Of a DNA stretch of 64,000 nt, positions 63,782 to 64,000 are shown piece by piece. This DNA comes from Brevundimonas intermedia. GTDB lineage: Bacteria; Pseudomonadota; Alphaproteobacteria; Caulobacterales; Caulobacteraceae. Location of the stretch: contig NZ_SPVH01000006.1 of the NCBI RefSeq assembly GCF_004614235.1, forward strand, positions 1,479,058 through 1,543,057. The letters are read 5' to 3'. Made by a program: the position numbers and the translations under genes. Below the pieces are notes generated by a model, which was not told the origin of the DNA, did no database searches, and worked only from the letters and a program-made list of their open reading frames with translations. Position 1 is the first letter of the stretch; each line of letters starts with the position of its first letter.

Positions 63782-64000
63782 ATGCAGAATGCTAACGTAC
63801 AGCCTGAAACGGTCTGGACCGCCACGGAAGACCGTGCATGGGACGCAACTATCGTCCTGGCCAGCGCCCGTCTCGCTAATCCAAACACGCAGCTAAGCAG
63901 TAAAGACCTACAGGACTGGCTTCGGGACACGTTCAGGACGTTGCAGGCGTTATGTGATCCAATCGTAGGATCTAAGCCTGACACCCGCTCAGTGGTGCCG
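63782..64000 (+). CDS. Partial protein at the window end, possibly a Ros/MucR-type regulator
   Basis: ATG 63782 is preceded by GGAG six bases upstream and opens 73 codons without a stop to the window edge. The protein begins MQNANVQPETVWTATEDRAW and continues TIVLASARLANPNTQLSSKD with LQDWLRDTFRTLQALCDP and PDTRSVVP. The helical core followed by Pro-rich RSVVP loosely recalls the N terminus of MucR/Ros zinc-finger regulators, but the zinc finger would lie outside the window. The family is a weak guess; that it is a real gene is likelier. Confidence 0.55.
   Translation, partial: MQNANVQPETVWTATEDRAWDATIVLASARLANPNTQLSSKDLQDWLRDTFRTLQALCDPIVGSKPDTRSVVP

Overview
The window is GC-rich chromosomal DNA (my estimate is roughly two thirds G+C) from an alphaproteobacterium of the Caulobacterales. 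Brevundimonas is the closest guess. The signs are the order dusB-ntrY-ntrX-dat-hfq-hflX, a circularly permuted two-piece tmRNA whose tag reads (A)ANDNFAGEVALAA, a PopA-like cell-cycle protein, a lipoyl domain fused to pyruvate dehydrogenase E1 beta, and an SspB-alpha type ClpXP adaptor. Almost all of it is ordinary, tightly packed core genome. Genes often overlap by 1-4 bp, and several starts are TTG or GTG.

Layout. 1-11.9 kb: recG (cut by the window edge) divergent from sdhE-mfd, then popA-like, a BrkB membrane protein, tusA-pncC, a fused MFS/spermidine-synthase-like protein and ispDF. 11.9-25.8 kb: dusB-ntrYX-dat-hfq-hflX-CPA1 antiporter on the plus strand, HAD phosphatase-mazG-MFS on the minus strand, then an M15 peptidase, a small HExxH protein and wrbA. 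25.8-32.3 kb: a DODA-type dioxygenase, a DUF559 gene enclosed by inverted hairpin repeats, an acyl-activating enzyme, lipA, a COQ10/RatA protein, an LhgO-like oxidase, an acetyltransferase and rpmF. 32.3-40.9 kb: a lipoprotein, eno, ftsB and the whole pyruvate dehydrogenase cluster (pdhA, pdhB, a small gene, pdhC, gpx, lpdA). Eno makes the PEP that leads to pyruvate, PDH converts pyruvate to acetyl-CoA, and lipA supplies the lipoate. 40.9-50.5 kb: a HEPN-like gene, uvrD, envelope proteins and small DUF proteins, and fumC. 50.5-60.6 kb: a RusA-like resolvase, sspB, ssrA, miaA, mrp, an Old Yellow Enzyme, folA, an AT-rich kinase/MazG-like pair joined to thyA, a hairpin-repeat doublet, DUF924 and a divergent IlvC paralogue. 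60.6-64 kb: tRNA-Pro and tRNA-Gln, then a tyrosine integrase and AT-richer DNA. This looks like the left end of an element integrated at tRNA-Gln and continuing past the window.

The most unusual signal is at 26.56-27.09 kb. The DUF559 (PD-(D/E)XK-like) gene lies between two inverted copies of a two-hairpin repeat whose stems covary. A second inverted pair of the same family lies at 58.85-58.98 kb with no gene inside. This resembles a REPIN/RAYT arrangement in which DUF559 could be the mobilising nuclease. Other points of interest are the ssrA-sspB neighbourhood together with the PopA-like protein (both ClpXP-linked), the lack of ntrBC beside ntrYX, an NtrX without GAFTGA, and the translationally coupled thyA/kinase/MazG-like set.
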